Shown here in pieces: positions 23,417 to 32,340 of a stretch of DNA of 40,923 bases. Within the stretch, counting starts at the first letter, position 1; every line of letters starts with the position of its first letter. Source of the DNA: SAR324 cluster bacterium (lineage in GTDB: Bacteria > SAR324 > NAC60-12); NCBI GenBank assembly GCA_029245725.1, contig JAQWOT010000242.1, positions 1 through 40,923 on the forward strand, in the 5' to 3' direction. Below the pieces are notes generated by a model. It worked only from the letters and a program-made list of their open reading frames with translations. It searched no databases and was not told the origin of the DNA. The position numbers and the translations under genes are program-made.

Positions 23417-25015
23417 TCAGTAGTTGGCAGCCTGTGGCAGGGTTTCATCGGACCCTGCCGGGGAATTTGCTGAAGTCGTTTGATATGCATCTGGTAGCCA
23501 GATTTCAAACTGGACGCCTCCAGTCCCTAGATTCTCTGCACGAATCTCTCCCCCGTGTGCTTCCACCATTTTCTTGCTGATTGCTAGTCCAAGACCAGTC
23601 CCCTTTTCTTTGCCCTCTGTTTGGAAAGAATGAAAAATTACTGGTAGAACTTGTGTAGGAATCGGTGCTCCGTTATCTCTGACTCGAATTAATAGATTTC
23701 TACGTTCCTGATGCAGCATCACCGTGATGCTTCCTCCTTCTTGCTCCCTGAGTTTCTCCCAAGCATTCTTCACCAGATTGATTAGTACGCGACTAATTTT
23801 ACGGCCGTCAAATTCTAGCCTTGCGTGGATATTCTTAGGATATTTGTATTGAATGTCCATGTCCTCAGCAAAACCAAGATAAACTTCTAGCTGAGTAATA
23901 AAATCTTCAACTTGGTGCTGAGTCTTGTTGAGTTGCATTTTACCACGAGTGAACTCAAGAATATCTTCCGTAAGACCGGCAACATTTTTTGAGGCCAATT
24001 CAATCTTACGAATGTGTACTAACGCACGGGCCACTTCCATTGGTTCAAGTGTGGGCTTATCCAACTGCTGAAGAACGAGAGAGGAATAACTCATGATGGA
24101 TCCGTTGGTGTTGCCAATATCATGGCCAAATTCCGCAACGGCATATCCCAATTCAATCAGACGTTGTTCTTGCTGCTTAGCTTTCCGCAAGTCTTCAATG
24201 GTATTTTCCAGTTGTTGCTTGGATTGTTCAAGAGCCTCGACATTTTCTTTCAATTCCACCTGAACATTCTGAAACTTCATCCACAAATCTTGTAGAACTG
24301 CGACTCGTAGTTCCAATTCGCTAGGGCGTCGACTGGTCGTTGGAAACTCCATCTCCTGTGTTTCATTTTCTCGTCGATAGCGCAGAAATTGTCGGCATAG
24401 GAGGTCAATCTGACCCATTGTGTTGCTGGTTTTTAACCAGAGTACCAATGCTATCGAGGCAACAGCTATCGCTCCACTTAGCAGCATTGCCGCTAACCAA
24501 TCTGGTGGAGGGGGTGGAGGTACTTTTTGTCGGACAACTAACAGACCACGTACCTTATCTAGACCAACTGGCAGGGTTAGCAAAATTTGTGAGTCATCAA
24601 GTGGCTGAAAGACTTGGTGGGGCCGTAGACCAGGGAGGCTGACCTGCGACTGCTTGACCTGGCGATCCAAGTAAAGCAGTTGAACAGCCCCCTGAACTTC
24701 TTGGTCCAGCAGATCTTGAATTGCAAGTTGCTTGGTCGGTTCATCTTGTCCCAGCAACTGATTGATCTGCTGTACGAGTTTGTTCAGTGCAGTCAATTGA
24801 GAGACTGGCAGGCTCGGTTGTGTAGGTTCCCAAGTGAAAAAAGCCAACTGCAGAGACAAGGAAAGCGCAAAGATTACTGCTGCCAACAGTGAAAGCGGTA
24901 ATTTTCTCAGTCGGCGGGTTCCCAAACGTCTCTCAGGACGATGTCGTATTGGTTTGCGACGTTGAGATGAGGAGAGGAGCTTCCTGCCCTTTGATCGGAG
25001 AGATCGTGATAACAT
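23417..25015 (-). CDS. Membrane sensor histidine kinase (orphan)
   Basis: 532 residues. A very basic N-terminus (about 1-38) is followed by a membrane segment at 39-60, a ~110-residue periplasmic sensor region with a Gln/Leu-rich helix, a Pro run before membrane segment 2 at 172-194, and a coiled coil at about 245-290. The kinase core has the H-box F-G-H-D-I-G-N (His298), an N-box with L-V-K-N-A-W-E (Asn417), the G1 box R-D-N-G, and G2 G-T-G-L-G-L-A-I. It is thus complete and should autophosphorylate. The H-box F-G-H-D differs from the common S-H-E-L-R and belongs to the class seen in ATPase-rich orphan kinases. No response regulator gene is adjacent. It diverges from ahcY across 244 bp. Confidence 0.93.
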   Translation of the reverse strand: MLSRSLRSKGRKLLSSSQRRKPIRHRPERRLGTRRLRKLPLSLLAAVIFALSLSLQLAFFTWEPTQPSLPVSQLTALNKLVQQINQLLGQDEPTKQLAIQDLLDQEVQGAVQLLYLDRQVKQSQVSLPGLRPHQVFQPLDDSQILLTLPVGLDKVRGLLVVRQKVPPPPPPDWLAAMLLSGAIAVASIALVLWLKTSNTMGQIDLLCRQFLRYRRENETQEMEFPTTSRRPSELELRVAVLQDLWMKFQNVQVELKENVEALEQSKQQLENTIEDLRKAKQQEQRLIELGYAVAEFGHDIGNTNGSIMSYSSLVLQQLDKPTLEPMEVARALVHIRKIELASKNVAGLTEDILEFTRGKMQLNKTQHQVEDFITQLEVYLGFAEDMDIQYKYPKNIHARLEFDGRKISRVLINLVKNAWEKLREQEGGSITVMLHQERRNLLIRVRDNGAPIPTQVLPVIFHSFQTEGKEKGTGLGLAISKKMVEAHGGEIRAENLGTGGVQFEIWLPDAYQTTSANSPAGSDETLPQAANY

Positions 25016-25104
25016 ATGTGAAATTCAGATTCTGTTGCATCCATTCAACAAGAATAACCGAAAGTACTAGCCCAACTATGATCGGATTTCAAGTACCAGA
25101 TCAT

Positions 25105-25155
25105 TGAAATTTCTTATTTCATCACAAATCACTGTATGCGTATGTAGTGATGAAA
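25105..25155 (+). promoter_or_regulatory. Overlapping inverted repeats upstream of ahcY
   Basis: TTTCATCAC (25117-25125) and GTGATGAAA (25147-25155) are perfect 9-bp complements. The same left arm also takes part in a second dyad, TGAAAT/ATTTCA (25105-25110/25116-25121). A further half-site ATCACT (25128-25133) can pair with AGTGAT (25146-25151). The stems exclude one another, as in an RNA switch. However, a TAATAT -10-like box lies downstream at 25188-25193, so the dyads may instead be operator half-sites upstream of the transcription start. No SAH-riboswitch consensus was seen. Confidence 0.4.
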
Positions 25156-25259
25156 AGGCTTGTGCTTTGGTCTCTTTCTACGCAATCTAATATCTTTTCT
25201 ATACGTAAAGAGAAGACAGCGGAGAAAATTACCGGGCTCACACCAAAAAAGGATGAAGC

Positions 25260-26561
25260 ATGGCATTTACTGACTACAAAATTGCGAATTTGTCTTTGGC
25301 TGACTGGGGACGCAAAAAAATAACCATTTGGGAAAATGAAATGCCAGGATTAATGGCATTACGCAAAGAATATGGAGAATCCAAGCCTTTGGCTGGGGCA
25401 AAAATCACGGGTTCGTTGCATATGACAATGGAAACAGCAGTTTTGATTGAGACGCTGATTGCCCTTGGAGCAGAGGTTCGTTGGTCTTCCTGCAATATTT
25501 TCTCAACCCAGGACGAAGCTGCGGCAGCGATTGCCGCACAAGGTGTTCCCGTTTTTGCTTGGAAGGGAGAAACTGAGGAAGAATATTGGTGGTGTCTGGA
25601 GCAGACGCTCAAGTGGCCAGGAGGCGATGGGCCCAATATGTTACTGGACGATGGTGGTGACCTGACGGGCTATGTGCATGAGAAGGCTCCGCATCTATTA
25701 GATAAGATTCGAGGAGTCTCTGAAGAAACTACAACGGGTGTGCACAGCTTGTATAAGATGTCTCAGGCAGGCAAACTTCGTATTCCCGCAATCAATGTCA
25801 ATGATGCGGTGACCAAGAGCAAATTCGATAACCTATACGGTTGCCGTGAATCACTGTTGGATGGAATCAAGCGAGCTACAGACGTCATGATCGCAGGCAA
25901 GGTTGCTGTCGTCGCGGGTTACGGGGATGTAGGCAAAGGAAGTGCCCAGTCACTCAGGGCACAAGGTGCTCGTGTGATCGTCACGGAGATCGATCCAATT
26001 TGTGCTTTGCAAGCGGCGATGGAGGGCTTCGAAGTGACTACTATAGAAGATGCTGTTTCACTAGGAGATATCTTCGTTACAACTACCGGTTGCTGCGATA
26101 TCATTCGTCGAGAACATCTAGATGCTATGAAAGACAATACAATTGTCTGCAACATTGGTCACTTTGACATCGAGATTGATGTGCAGTCGCTCAATCAAGA
26201 CCCTCATATCAAGAAGATCAATGTACAACCCCAAGTAGACCAGTACGAATGGCCAGATGGAAAGCGCATTATCCTATTGGCTGAGGGGCGCCTAGTGAAC
26301 CTGGGTTGTGCGACAGGGCATCCCTCTTTCGTGATGTCTGCAAGTTTTACCAATCAAGTGTTAGCACAGATCGAACTCTGGCAGAGCAATGAAAAATACG
26401 AAAATCAGGTCTATGTTCTGCCTAAGCAATTAGATGAGAAAGTAGCACGTTTGCACTTGGGTAAGCTTGGGGTCAAACTCACTGAACTCACACCGCAACA
26501 AGCGGAGTACATGAGCGTCTCAGCAGAAGGTCCATTTAAACCTTCACACTATCGCTACTAA
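25260..26561 (+). CDS. ahcY: Adenosylhomocysteinase (S-adenosylhomocysteine hydrolase)
   Basis: Splits S-adenosylhomocysteine into adenosine and homocysteine, using bound NAD, to close the methyl cycle; cytosolic. 433 residues, the compact bacterial/eukaryal length without the long insertion of some homologs. Signatures: [11 protein letters not shown] near 51-61, [23 protein letters not shown], the NAD fold G-Y-G-D-V-G-K-G at about 220-227, C-N-I-G-H-F-D, and the C-terminal K-P-S-H-Y-R-Y that closes the NAD site of the neighbouring subunit. AAGGA at 25249-25253 lies 6 nt before the ATG. No metK or metH is adjacent. It diverges from the histidine kinase gene. Confidence 0.97.
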   Translation: MAFTDYKIANLSLADWGRKKITIWENEMPGLMALRKEYGESKPLAGAKITGSLHMTMETAVLIETLIALGAEVRWSSCNIFSTQDEAAAAIAAQGVPVFAWKGETEEEYWWCLEQTLKWPGGDGPNMLLDDGGDLTGYVHEKAPHLLDKIRGVSEETTTGVHSLYKMSQAGKLRIPAINVNDAVTKSKFDNLYGCRESLLDGIKRATDVMIAGKVAVVAGYGDVGKGSAQSLRAQGARVIVTEIDPICALQAAMEGFEVTTIEDAVSLGDIFVTTTGCCDIIRREHLDAMKDNTIVCNIGHFDIEIDVQSLNQDPHIKKINVQPQVDQYEWPDGKRIILLAEGRLVNLGCATGHPSFVMSASFTNQVLAQIELWQSNEKYENQVYVLPKQLDEKVARLHLGKLGVKLTELTPQQAEYMSVSAEGPFKPSHYRY

Positions 26562-26769
26562 GTCTTCCGTCTCTCTGCTTGGTTACTCTGAATGATGGAT
26601 AGCCAAGCTCATTTCACCGGTACAATCCTTCCCCGAGTTCTTCAGACCTAAAAGTTCACTGCTTTCTTTCTGTACTGATATCGATAAACCGCCTTGCATC
26701 AGACCTCTTTTTTGACAAGACTTGGGAGCCATTCCATCCTCTTTGTCAATCCTGCAGCAGCAGTTCCCC

Positions 26770-29700
26770 ATGTTCACACACCTGCATCTACATACCCAGT
26801 ACTCGCTTCTTGAAGGAGCTATTCGCGTCAAGCAGCTCGCAAAGGTCTTGAAAGAGCGAGGTTTTAGCACCTGTGCCATCACTGATCACGGCAATCTTTT
26901 CGGTGCTGTTGAGTTCTACCAGGCTCTTGAGAAGGAAAATTTGAAACCCTTGATTGGTATGGGTGCCTTTGTGAGTGAAGTGCCGCTTGCAGAACATCCA
27001 GATCCAAACGCCAATTTGTGCTACTTTCACACGCAGTTGCTTTGTCAGAATCGACAGGGATACCAAAACCTAACCTATCTAGCGAGTCTTGGGTTCACGG
27101 ATGGAAAGCGGCGAGGTGTTCCTTTGATTGACCATATACTATTAGAGCGCTACCGAGAAGGACTGATTGTCCTGAGTGGTGGAGTGGAGGGAGAGTTAGG
27201 TAGCCGTATCCTCAATGGTCGCTTGGACGATGCTCGTCAACTAGCGCAGTGGTACGCCGATCTGTTCCCGGGTCGCTACTATCTGGAACTTCAGAATACG
27301 GGACTTGCTGAACAAGAGGAGGTGAACCAGGGATTAATGCAGCTTGCTGGAGATGTGGGCTTGCCTTTGGTAGGCACGAACAACTGTTTCTATTTGAATG
27401 CTGAAGAAGCTGAGGCCCAGCATATCCTCCGATTGATGGGCATGCAGCGCAAGGTAACAGATCGTGATGCCCCCCAGATGCTAACTGATCAGTGCTATCT
27501 CAAGACTGAAGCAGAGATGCAGGAGACTTTCATGTCGAGTGGTCTGCCACTCGAAGCATTGGAGAATACCGCTACGATCGCAGCTAGCTGCGATCTCTCG
27601 TTGGATAATAGTACTTACTACCTACCACAGTTTGAGATTCCTCAAGGCTACACCCTGGATAGTTGGTTGGAGTATGAATCTCACACTGGCTTGGAACAGC
27701 GGTTAAAAATTCTACATGAGCTTTATCAATCTTCTGAGCCATTTGAGGAATTTCGTAAATCCTACGATGAGCGGCTTAGCTTTGAATTGAGGGTCATCAA
27801 TCAGATGAAGTTTCCAGGCTATTTCCTGATTGTTGCGGAATTTATCAATTGGGCCAAGGACAACGGGGTATCTGTGGGACCAGGTCGTGGTTCTGGAGCC
27901 GGATCACTGGTTGCCTACGCTTTGCGGATCACGGATGTTGATCCGCTACGCTATGGTTTGCTATTTGAGCGCTTTCTCAACCCAGATCGTATCAGCATGC
28001 CTGATTTCGATATCGACTTTGATGTTGAAGGGAGGGATAGCGTGATCGAACATGTGCGTGAGATGTACGGTTCAGAAAAAGTTTGCCAGATCTCGACCTT
28101 TGGTTCGCTCAAGGCCAAAGCTGTTGTCAGGGGGGTTGCAAGGGTAATGGATTTTCCATTTTCAGAAGCTGATAAACTTGCCAAGTTAGTCCCCAACGAA
28201 CTCAATATCAGTCTGCAGGATGCCATTGACAAGGAACCTGAACTAGCCCGGATGGAGCGCGAAGGAACAGAAAATGAGCAGAAGTTGATTCGGTTAAGCA
28301 AATCCTTGGAAAATCTCAGCACACATCTTGGTACTCACGCTGCGGGGGTGATCATTATGGATCAGGATATCCGTGAGGTGATGCCTGTTTGTACAGGCAA
28401 AGACAACACTGTGCAGTCGATGTTTGCAATGAAATACGCTGAGGATCAGGGAGCGGTCAAATTTGACTTTCTTGGCTTACTCAACCTTTCTGTTATTGAC
28501 AAAGCTCTGGAATTGATCAACCGCAACCGTACTGAGGAAGAGAAACTGGATCTAAATAAGATTCTGATGGATGACAAACTTACCTTTGAACTGTTCTGTC
28601 GAGCGGACACAACTGGGGTTTTCCAGTTGGAATCTTCTGGAATGAAAAAACTACTACTCGATATGCGTCCTTCCGTCTTTGAAGACATTGTAGCTATTTT
28701 AGCATTATATCGTCCAGGTCCTCTAGGATCTGGAATGGTTGAAGACTTTGTTCAATGTAAACATGGGCGAAAGAAGGTGGTCTATCCCCACCCCTTGATG
28801 GCAGAAATTCTCAAGGAAACCTATGGTGTGATGGTTTACCAAGAGCAGATCATGCAGGGAGTACAAGTACTTGCCAAGTTTACTCTGGGACAATCTGATT
28901 TGTTGCGTCGAGCGATTGGCAAGAAGATTCCGGAGGTGTTGGCTGAGCAGCGTCAAAAGTTTGTTGAGGGCTGTTGTGCAAATCCAGAATTTGTTGAGGG
29001 GGTACCTCGTGGGATGAGCCCTGAGGAGAAAGCGAACGAGATTTTTGACCTGATCGATTACTTTTCGGGCTATGGTTTTAACAAGTCTCACACCGTAGCT
29101 TATGGTCTGATTTCTTATCAGACCGCCTATCTGAAGGCTCACTACCCCGTGCAGTTCATGGCGGCAGTGCTGAACTCCAGCATCAATAACCCAGACAAGA
29201 TCGTCAATTTCATTGGCGAATGCAAAGAAATGAGAATTCAGGTATTGCCTCCAGATGTTCGTGAAGGACGTAAGCAGTTTACGGTCACCCGCCAAGGATA
29301 TCGTGTACACAAGCGTACTCGACTTCACTTGGAGCAATTCCAGTCGATGAACAACGCAGAGACTATTCGAAACGTACTGCGGCACCTCCTCACTCCTATG
29401 CTCGAAAAAGACTTTGGAACGGAATTGGAGTTTCTACAGGCGCTACAGACCCAGATGGAAGTCCTGAAAAATAATTTGGATCCTGCCGAATCCAAAATTC
29501 TCCAACAACTTCAGGTTGAACTTCAAACCACTGCAGATTCTGCAGAGCTATCTCCGATTCGAAGATTTCTGCGGCGAGAGGCTAGGATTGAAGCAGTGCG
29601 TTTTGGCTTGAATGCAGTCAAGAATGTTGGGGGTAATGCCGTTGATGCGTTGGTTGAAGCTCGCCAGGAAGTTGAAGAGATTAGTGACTTTATGGAGTTT

Positions 29701-30588
29701 TTGAAAATTTTGGATTTCAATCGGATGAATAAGCGGATGCTTGAAACACTGGTCAAGTGTGGAGCGTTTGATTCTTTTCGCCCTAACCGGGCTCAGCTAC
29801 TCAACGTGCTGGATCATGCAATCCATTTAGCCCAGGAGTTCCAACGAGCAGAAGATGGCTCACAGCAATCACTATTCGATCTGATGGATGAGTCAGAGGC
29901 ACGTCAAACCGAAACACAACTAGAGTTGCCAGACATTCGAGACTGGTCACTGAAGGAAAGGCTTCGATTAGAGAAGGAGGCTCTGGGATTTTATGTCTCT
30001 GGTCATCCTCTGGATCAATATGCTTCTGATGTTAAAGCTTTGGCAACCAGTTCCGCCGATATTCTTACTGGTATTCACAAAGAAGGAGACAATGTCTCCA
30101 TAGCTGGGATTGTCGTTGAGAAGACCATCCGATTGACAAAGAACTCTGAAAAATTTGCTATTGTTCGTCTCGAAGACTTGAGAGGTATTCTGGAGCTGCC
30201 CATCTATAGTCGAATTTACAACGACTACGGACATCTACTTGAAATGGATGAGCCGCTGCTTGTCAGTGGGCGCATCAGTTTTCGAGATGATGAGTTTGGT
30301 TTGGTAGCAGATCGCTTGGAATTACTCAGTCAGGTTCGCTCTGAAAAAGCACTCAGTATGACGATTTGTATTGACCAGGAACACATGCCTCCGGAGCAGT
30401 TGCGCCATCTGCGTGGTATATTTCAAAAGTACCAAGGATCCCAGGAGGTTCACTTTCGTGTCATTACAGAGAGTGATGCCTCTGTAATGATCCAAACCCC
30501 AATGCAGGTTCAGTTGAATCCAAGAATGATGGATGAACTTGAGGAGTTATGGAAGGAGCAAACTGCTCTATTTACCTACGCTGTTTGA
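26770..30588 (+). CDS. dnaE: DNA polymerase III alpha subunit
   Basis: The replicative polymerase. 1272 residues from ATG 26770; earlier in-frame TTG 26722 precedes no ribosome site. The PHP domain starts at once (T-H-L-H-L-H-T). The palm carries G-P-G-R-G-S-G-A-G-S and the catalytic P-D-F-D-I-D-F (Asp412/414/416). Later come Y-Q-E-Q-I-M-Q, the fingers G-Y-G-F-N-K-S-H, an HhH region around 940-960 (N-A-V-K-N-V-G-G), a clamp-binding Q-Q-S-L-F at 1032-1036, and a C-terminal OB fold. Several PHP metal ligands are lost: G-M-G-A-F for the usual Glu motif, S-G-G for S-G-C, Q-N-T-G for Q-N-H-G, T-N-N-C-F-Y for T-N-D-x-H-Y. An extra ~100 residues lie at about 842-940. Proofreading is thus probably done by a separate DnaQ. 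Confidence 0.97.
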   Translation: MFTHLHLHTQYSLLEGAIRVKQLAKVLKERGFSTCAITDHGNLFGAVEFYQALEKENLKPLIGMGAFVSEVPLAEHPDPNANLCYFHTQLLCQNRQGYQNLTYLASLGFTDGKRRGVPLIDHILLERYREGLIVLSGGVEGELGSRILNGRLDDARQLAQWYADLFPGRYYLELQNTGLAEQEEVNQGLMQLAGDVGLPLVGTNNCFYLNAEEAEAQHILRLMGMQRKVTDRDAPQMLTDQCYLKTEAEMQETFMSSGLPLEALENTATIAASCDLSLDNSTYYLPQFEIPQGYTLDSWLEYESHTGLEQRLKILHELYQSSEPFEEFRKSYDERLSFELRVINQMKFPGYFLIVAEFINWAKDNGVSVGPGRGSGAGSLVAYALRITDVDPLRYGLLFERFLNPDRISMPDFDIDFDVEGRDSVIEHVREMYGSEKVCQISTFGSLKAKAVVRGVARVMDFPFSEADKLAKLVPNELNISLQDAIDKEPELARMEREGTENEQKLIRLSKSLENLSTHLGTHAAGVIIMDQDIREVMPVCTGKDNTVQSMFAMKYAEDQGAVKFDFLGLLNLSVIDKALELINRNRTEEEKLDLNKILMDDKLTFELFCRADTTGVFQLESSGMKKLLLDMRPSVFEDIVAILALYRPGPLGSGMVEDFVQCKHGRKKVVYPHPLMAEILKETYGVMVYQEQIMQGVQVLAKFTLGQSDLLRRAIGKKIPEVLAEQRQKFVEGCCANPEFVEGVPRGMSPEEKANEIFDLIDYFSGYGFNKSHTVAYGLISYQTAYLKAHYPVQFMAAVLNSSINNPDKIVNFIGECKEMRIQVLPPDVREGRKQFTVTRQGYRVHKRTRLHLEQFQSMNNAETIRNVLRHLLTPMLEKDFGTELEFLQALQTQMEVLKNNLDPAESKILQQLQVELQTTADSAELSPIRRFLRREARIEAVRFGLNAVKNVGGNAVDALVEARQEVEEISDFMEFLKILDFNRMNKRMLETLVKCGAFDSFRPNRAQLLNVLDHAIHLAQEFQRAEDGSQQSLFDLMDESEARQTETQLELPDIRDWSLKERLRLEKEALGFYVSGHPLDQYASDVKALATSSADILTGIHKEGDNVSIAGIVVEKTIRLTKNSEKFAIVRLEDLRGILELPIYSRIYNDYGHLLEMDEPLLVSGRISFRDDEFGLVADRLELLSQVRSEKALSMTICIDQEHMPPEQLRHLRGIFQKYQGSQEVHFRVITESDASVMIQTPMQVQLNPRMMDELEELWKEQTALFTYAV

Positions 30589-31148
30589 ATACAGTTAGTA
30601 ATTAGTAGGTTGCTCACAGGGGTTTTCTGCCAAAATCCTTGTGCGTATCCAAGCGATAGAAAGACCTAATAAAAGTGAAAGAGTTTGCCAGAGTCTCAGT
30701 AGAAGGGTCACTCTTCTGCAGAGCAGAATAATACTCGAGAGCACGATTGCCTAGACTATTTGATTAAGAATACTCTTTATCTTATAGCAACTCCATATCA
30801 TTTTAAAAGCTCGAGAAAATCCTAATTGTCCGCCAGTAAAATAACAGTTTAGGAGTGCGATCCCGCTTAGTTGTGAATCTGCTACAGCCAGCACTTTTTG
30901 CTCAATTATAGGCTCATTAGTTCAGTAAAGAGTTGGTACAGGGTAGGTGTGTGGTCTTGGTCATAGTATCCTCCGATCAAGAGGCTTTAGTGATCCTCAA
31001 TTTTTTGTTTGATGAGACTTAAAAGCAGTGGTGTTCCTACCACCCGACAATGTCAGCGAAGTCAGAAACAAAGCGGAGTGGGTTCAAATGCTGGTCTTGG
31101 AATTGCATCCAAGCTTTAAGCTTTTTTTCAGCCCATGAGGAGTAATTC
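30589..31148. other. 560-bp non-coding gap between dnaE and the flagellar operon
   Basis: No credible gene is visible. The last 60 bases hold the sigma-54-type promoter for flgB. About 60 bp above that promoter is a 5-bp stem GTGGT/ACCAC (31028-31032/31039-31043). A short AAGCT/AGCTT hairpin (31111-31115/31119-31123) with a T-run lies at the predicted transcription start and could be a weak terminator-like element. A 7-bp repeat CTCGAGA occurs at 30734-30740 and 30810-30816. The rest is AT-rich without clear structure, and could carry the dnaE transcript end and activator sites. Confidence 0.5.
31092..31107 (+). promoter_or_regulatory. Sigma-54-type promoter for the flgB operon
   Basis: TGGTCTTGGAATTGCA has the invariant GG (31093-31094) and GC (31105-31106) exactly 12 nt apart, with a perfect TTGCA -12 box. 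The -24 box keeps TGG but not the following CAC. The start is predicted near 31118, giving about 30 nt of leader before flgB. Middle-class flagellar genes are sigma-54-dependent in many proteobacteria, so the context fits. Confidence 0.55.
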
Positions 31149-31562
31149 ATGTCTTTGTTCAACGATACCGCCCAATTACTTGCGCAGAAAACTTTAGATC
31201 TGCGTACCGAGCGACACAAGCTGCTCTCTTCGAACGTTGCGAACTTGGATACCCCCGGCTACCAAGCTGAAGATTTGGTATTCGAGAATTCATTAGTGGC
31301 AGCTCTAGAAGCTGAGACGCCAGGTCCGTTGAAAGTAACAGATGAGCGGCATCTAGATGGAAATGATGCGCCCTTGCTGGATACAGTCGAAGGACAGCGA
31401 ATTCGTAGTGCGACCCCCTTCGCTGACTTTGATGGAAATACAGTCGATTTGGACAAAGAAATGGCCAAGATGGCGGAGAACCAGCTGATGTACAATGCAT
31501 CGATTCGGATGCTCTCCCATCAGTTCCGGATGCTTAAAACTGCCATCAGTGAGACCAAATAA
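31149..31562 (+). CDS. flgB: Flagellar proximal rod protein FlgB
   Basis: A rod subunit just above the MS-ring, exported by the flagellar type III system. 137 residues, the usual size. The N-terminal motif S-S-N-V-A-N-L-D-T-P-G-Y-Q-A-E-D and the C-terminal M-A-E-N-Q-L-M-Y-N-A-S-I-R-M-L-S pattern are diagnostic. GAGGAG at 31137-31142 sits 6 nt before the ATG. Its stop overlaps flgC by one base (TAATG), so the two are coupled. First gene of the flagellar run. Confidence 0.96.
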   Translation: MSLFNDTAQLLAQKTLDLRTERHKLLSSNVANLDTPGYQAEDLVFENSLVAALEAETPGPLKVTDERHLDGNDAPLLDTVEGQRIRSATPFADFDGNTVDLDKEMAKMAENQLMYNASIRMLSHQFRMLKTAISETK

Positions 31563-32011
31563 TGAGTTTTCTATCCGCATTTAATACTAGCGTATCTGGA
31601 ATGACTGCCCAGCGGCAGCGTGTTAACACAATTTCAGAAAATATCGCCAACGCTGAGACAACCCGTACTCCTCAGGGAGGGCCTTACCGGCGTCGGGAAG
31701 TAATTCTGGCATCCGTGGCGAATGATCGAACTTTTGAAGAAGAATTGCTCTCTCAAGATCGTTCTGTCAGCACTTCAACTGAGGTAAAAGTTGTGGGCGT
31801 TGTGCAGGATGAGCGACCACCAATTCTTCGCTTTGAGCCAGGGCATCCTGACGCCAACGAAGAGGGCTATGTGGAGATGCCCAACGTGAATATCATGGAA
31901 GAGATGGTCAACTTAATGTCCGCAAACCGTTCCTACGAGGCCAACACTGCGGCCTTCAATGCAACTAAGAACATGGTTCAGTCAGCCCTTGATCTCGGAC
32001 GAAACGCCTAA
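31562..32011 (+). CDS. flgC: Flagellar proximal rod protein FlgC
   Basis: A rod protein that stacks with FlgB. 149 residues. The start S-G-M-T-A-Q-R-Q-R-V-N-T-I-S-E-N-I-A-N-A-E-T and the end N-V-N-I-M-E-E-M-V-N-L-M-S-A-N-R-S-Y-E are textbook for the family, as is P-Y-R-R-R-E-V-I-L in between. The start overlaps the flgB stop by one base. A small unknown gene follows after 41 nt, then fliE. Confidence 0.96.
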   Translation: MSFLSAFNTSVSGMTAQRQRVNTISENIANAETTRTPQGGPYRRREVILASVANDRTFEEELLSQDRSVSTSTEVKVVGVVQDERPPILRFEPGHPDANEEGYVEMPNVNIMEEMVNLMSANRSYEANTAAFNATKNMVQSALDLGRNA

Positions 32012-32052
32012 GATTTTGGTTGCTTGACCTCGGCGGCCATTCAGGAGGGCCC

Positions 32053-32340
32053 ATGAACGTGCAGAAGCCAACCGCCTTGGATAATAAACTCACTGTCCCT
32101 ATGCGTCCAACCCAGACTGCTGTGACAACAGAGAGACCCTTCCAGCATCAGATGCAGCAAGCCCTCAGTTCTGTTGATAACTTTGGCAAGGATGTGGATT
32201 CAGTATTGGATGGCCTCCACAGTAGTGTGAATCTGCAAGCAGAAGTGCGACAAGCACGCAGCATGTATGAGCGAGCAATGGAAGTGCAGCAGTCTCTACA
32301 AAAACTCTATCGACATCTACGCTCTGCAGAAAGTGTTTGA
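32053..32340 (+). CDS. Small unknown protein inside the flagellar operon, between flgC and fliE
   Basis: 95 residues from ATG 32053, with AGGAGGG at 32043-32049 close upstream; an in-frame TTG at 32020 lies before this site. There is no signal peptide or cysteine. The first ~35 residues are Pro/Thr/Gln-rich and probably disordered. The rest is helical and ends in L-Q-A-E-V-R-Q-A-R-S-M-Y-E-R-A-M-E, then Q-S-L-Q-K-L-Y-R-H-L. This layout (disordered start, long C-terminal helix) resembles FliE and type III inner-rod proteins, and there is a faint match in spacing to the FliE tail. In most genomes fliE follows flgC directly. It may be an extra rod or export-gate component, or an export chaperone. 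I am sure of the gene but not of the function. Confidence 0.7.
   Translation: MNVQKPTALDNKLTVPMRPTQTAVTTERPFQHQMQQALSSVDNFGKDVDSVLDGLHSSVNLQAEVRQARSMYERAMEVQQSLQKLYRHLRSAESV

Noticed and set aside
25016-25259. SAH riboswitch upstream of ahcY
   Set aside because: I could not find the conserved core sequence of that RNA family; only unrelated inverted repeats are present.
28723-29385. 220-codon minus-strand reading frame opposite dnaE
   Set aside because: It lies wholly inside the conserved DnaE palm/fingers region; it is an antisense shadow with no motif of its own.
31075-31100. tRNA gene suggested by GGTTCAAAT
   Set aside because: The T-loop-like bases have no pairing T-stem, acceptor stem or D-arm around them.
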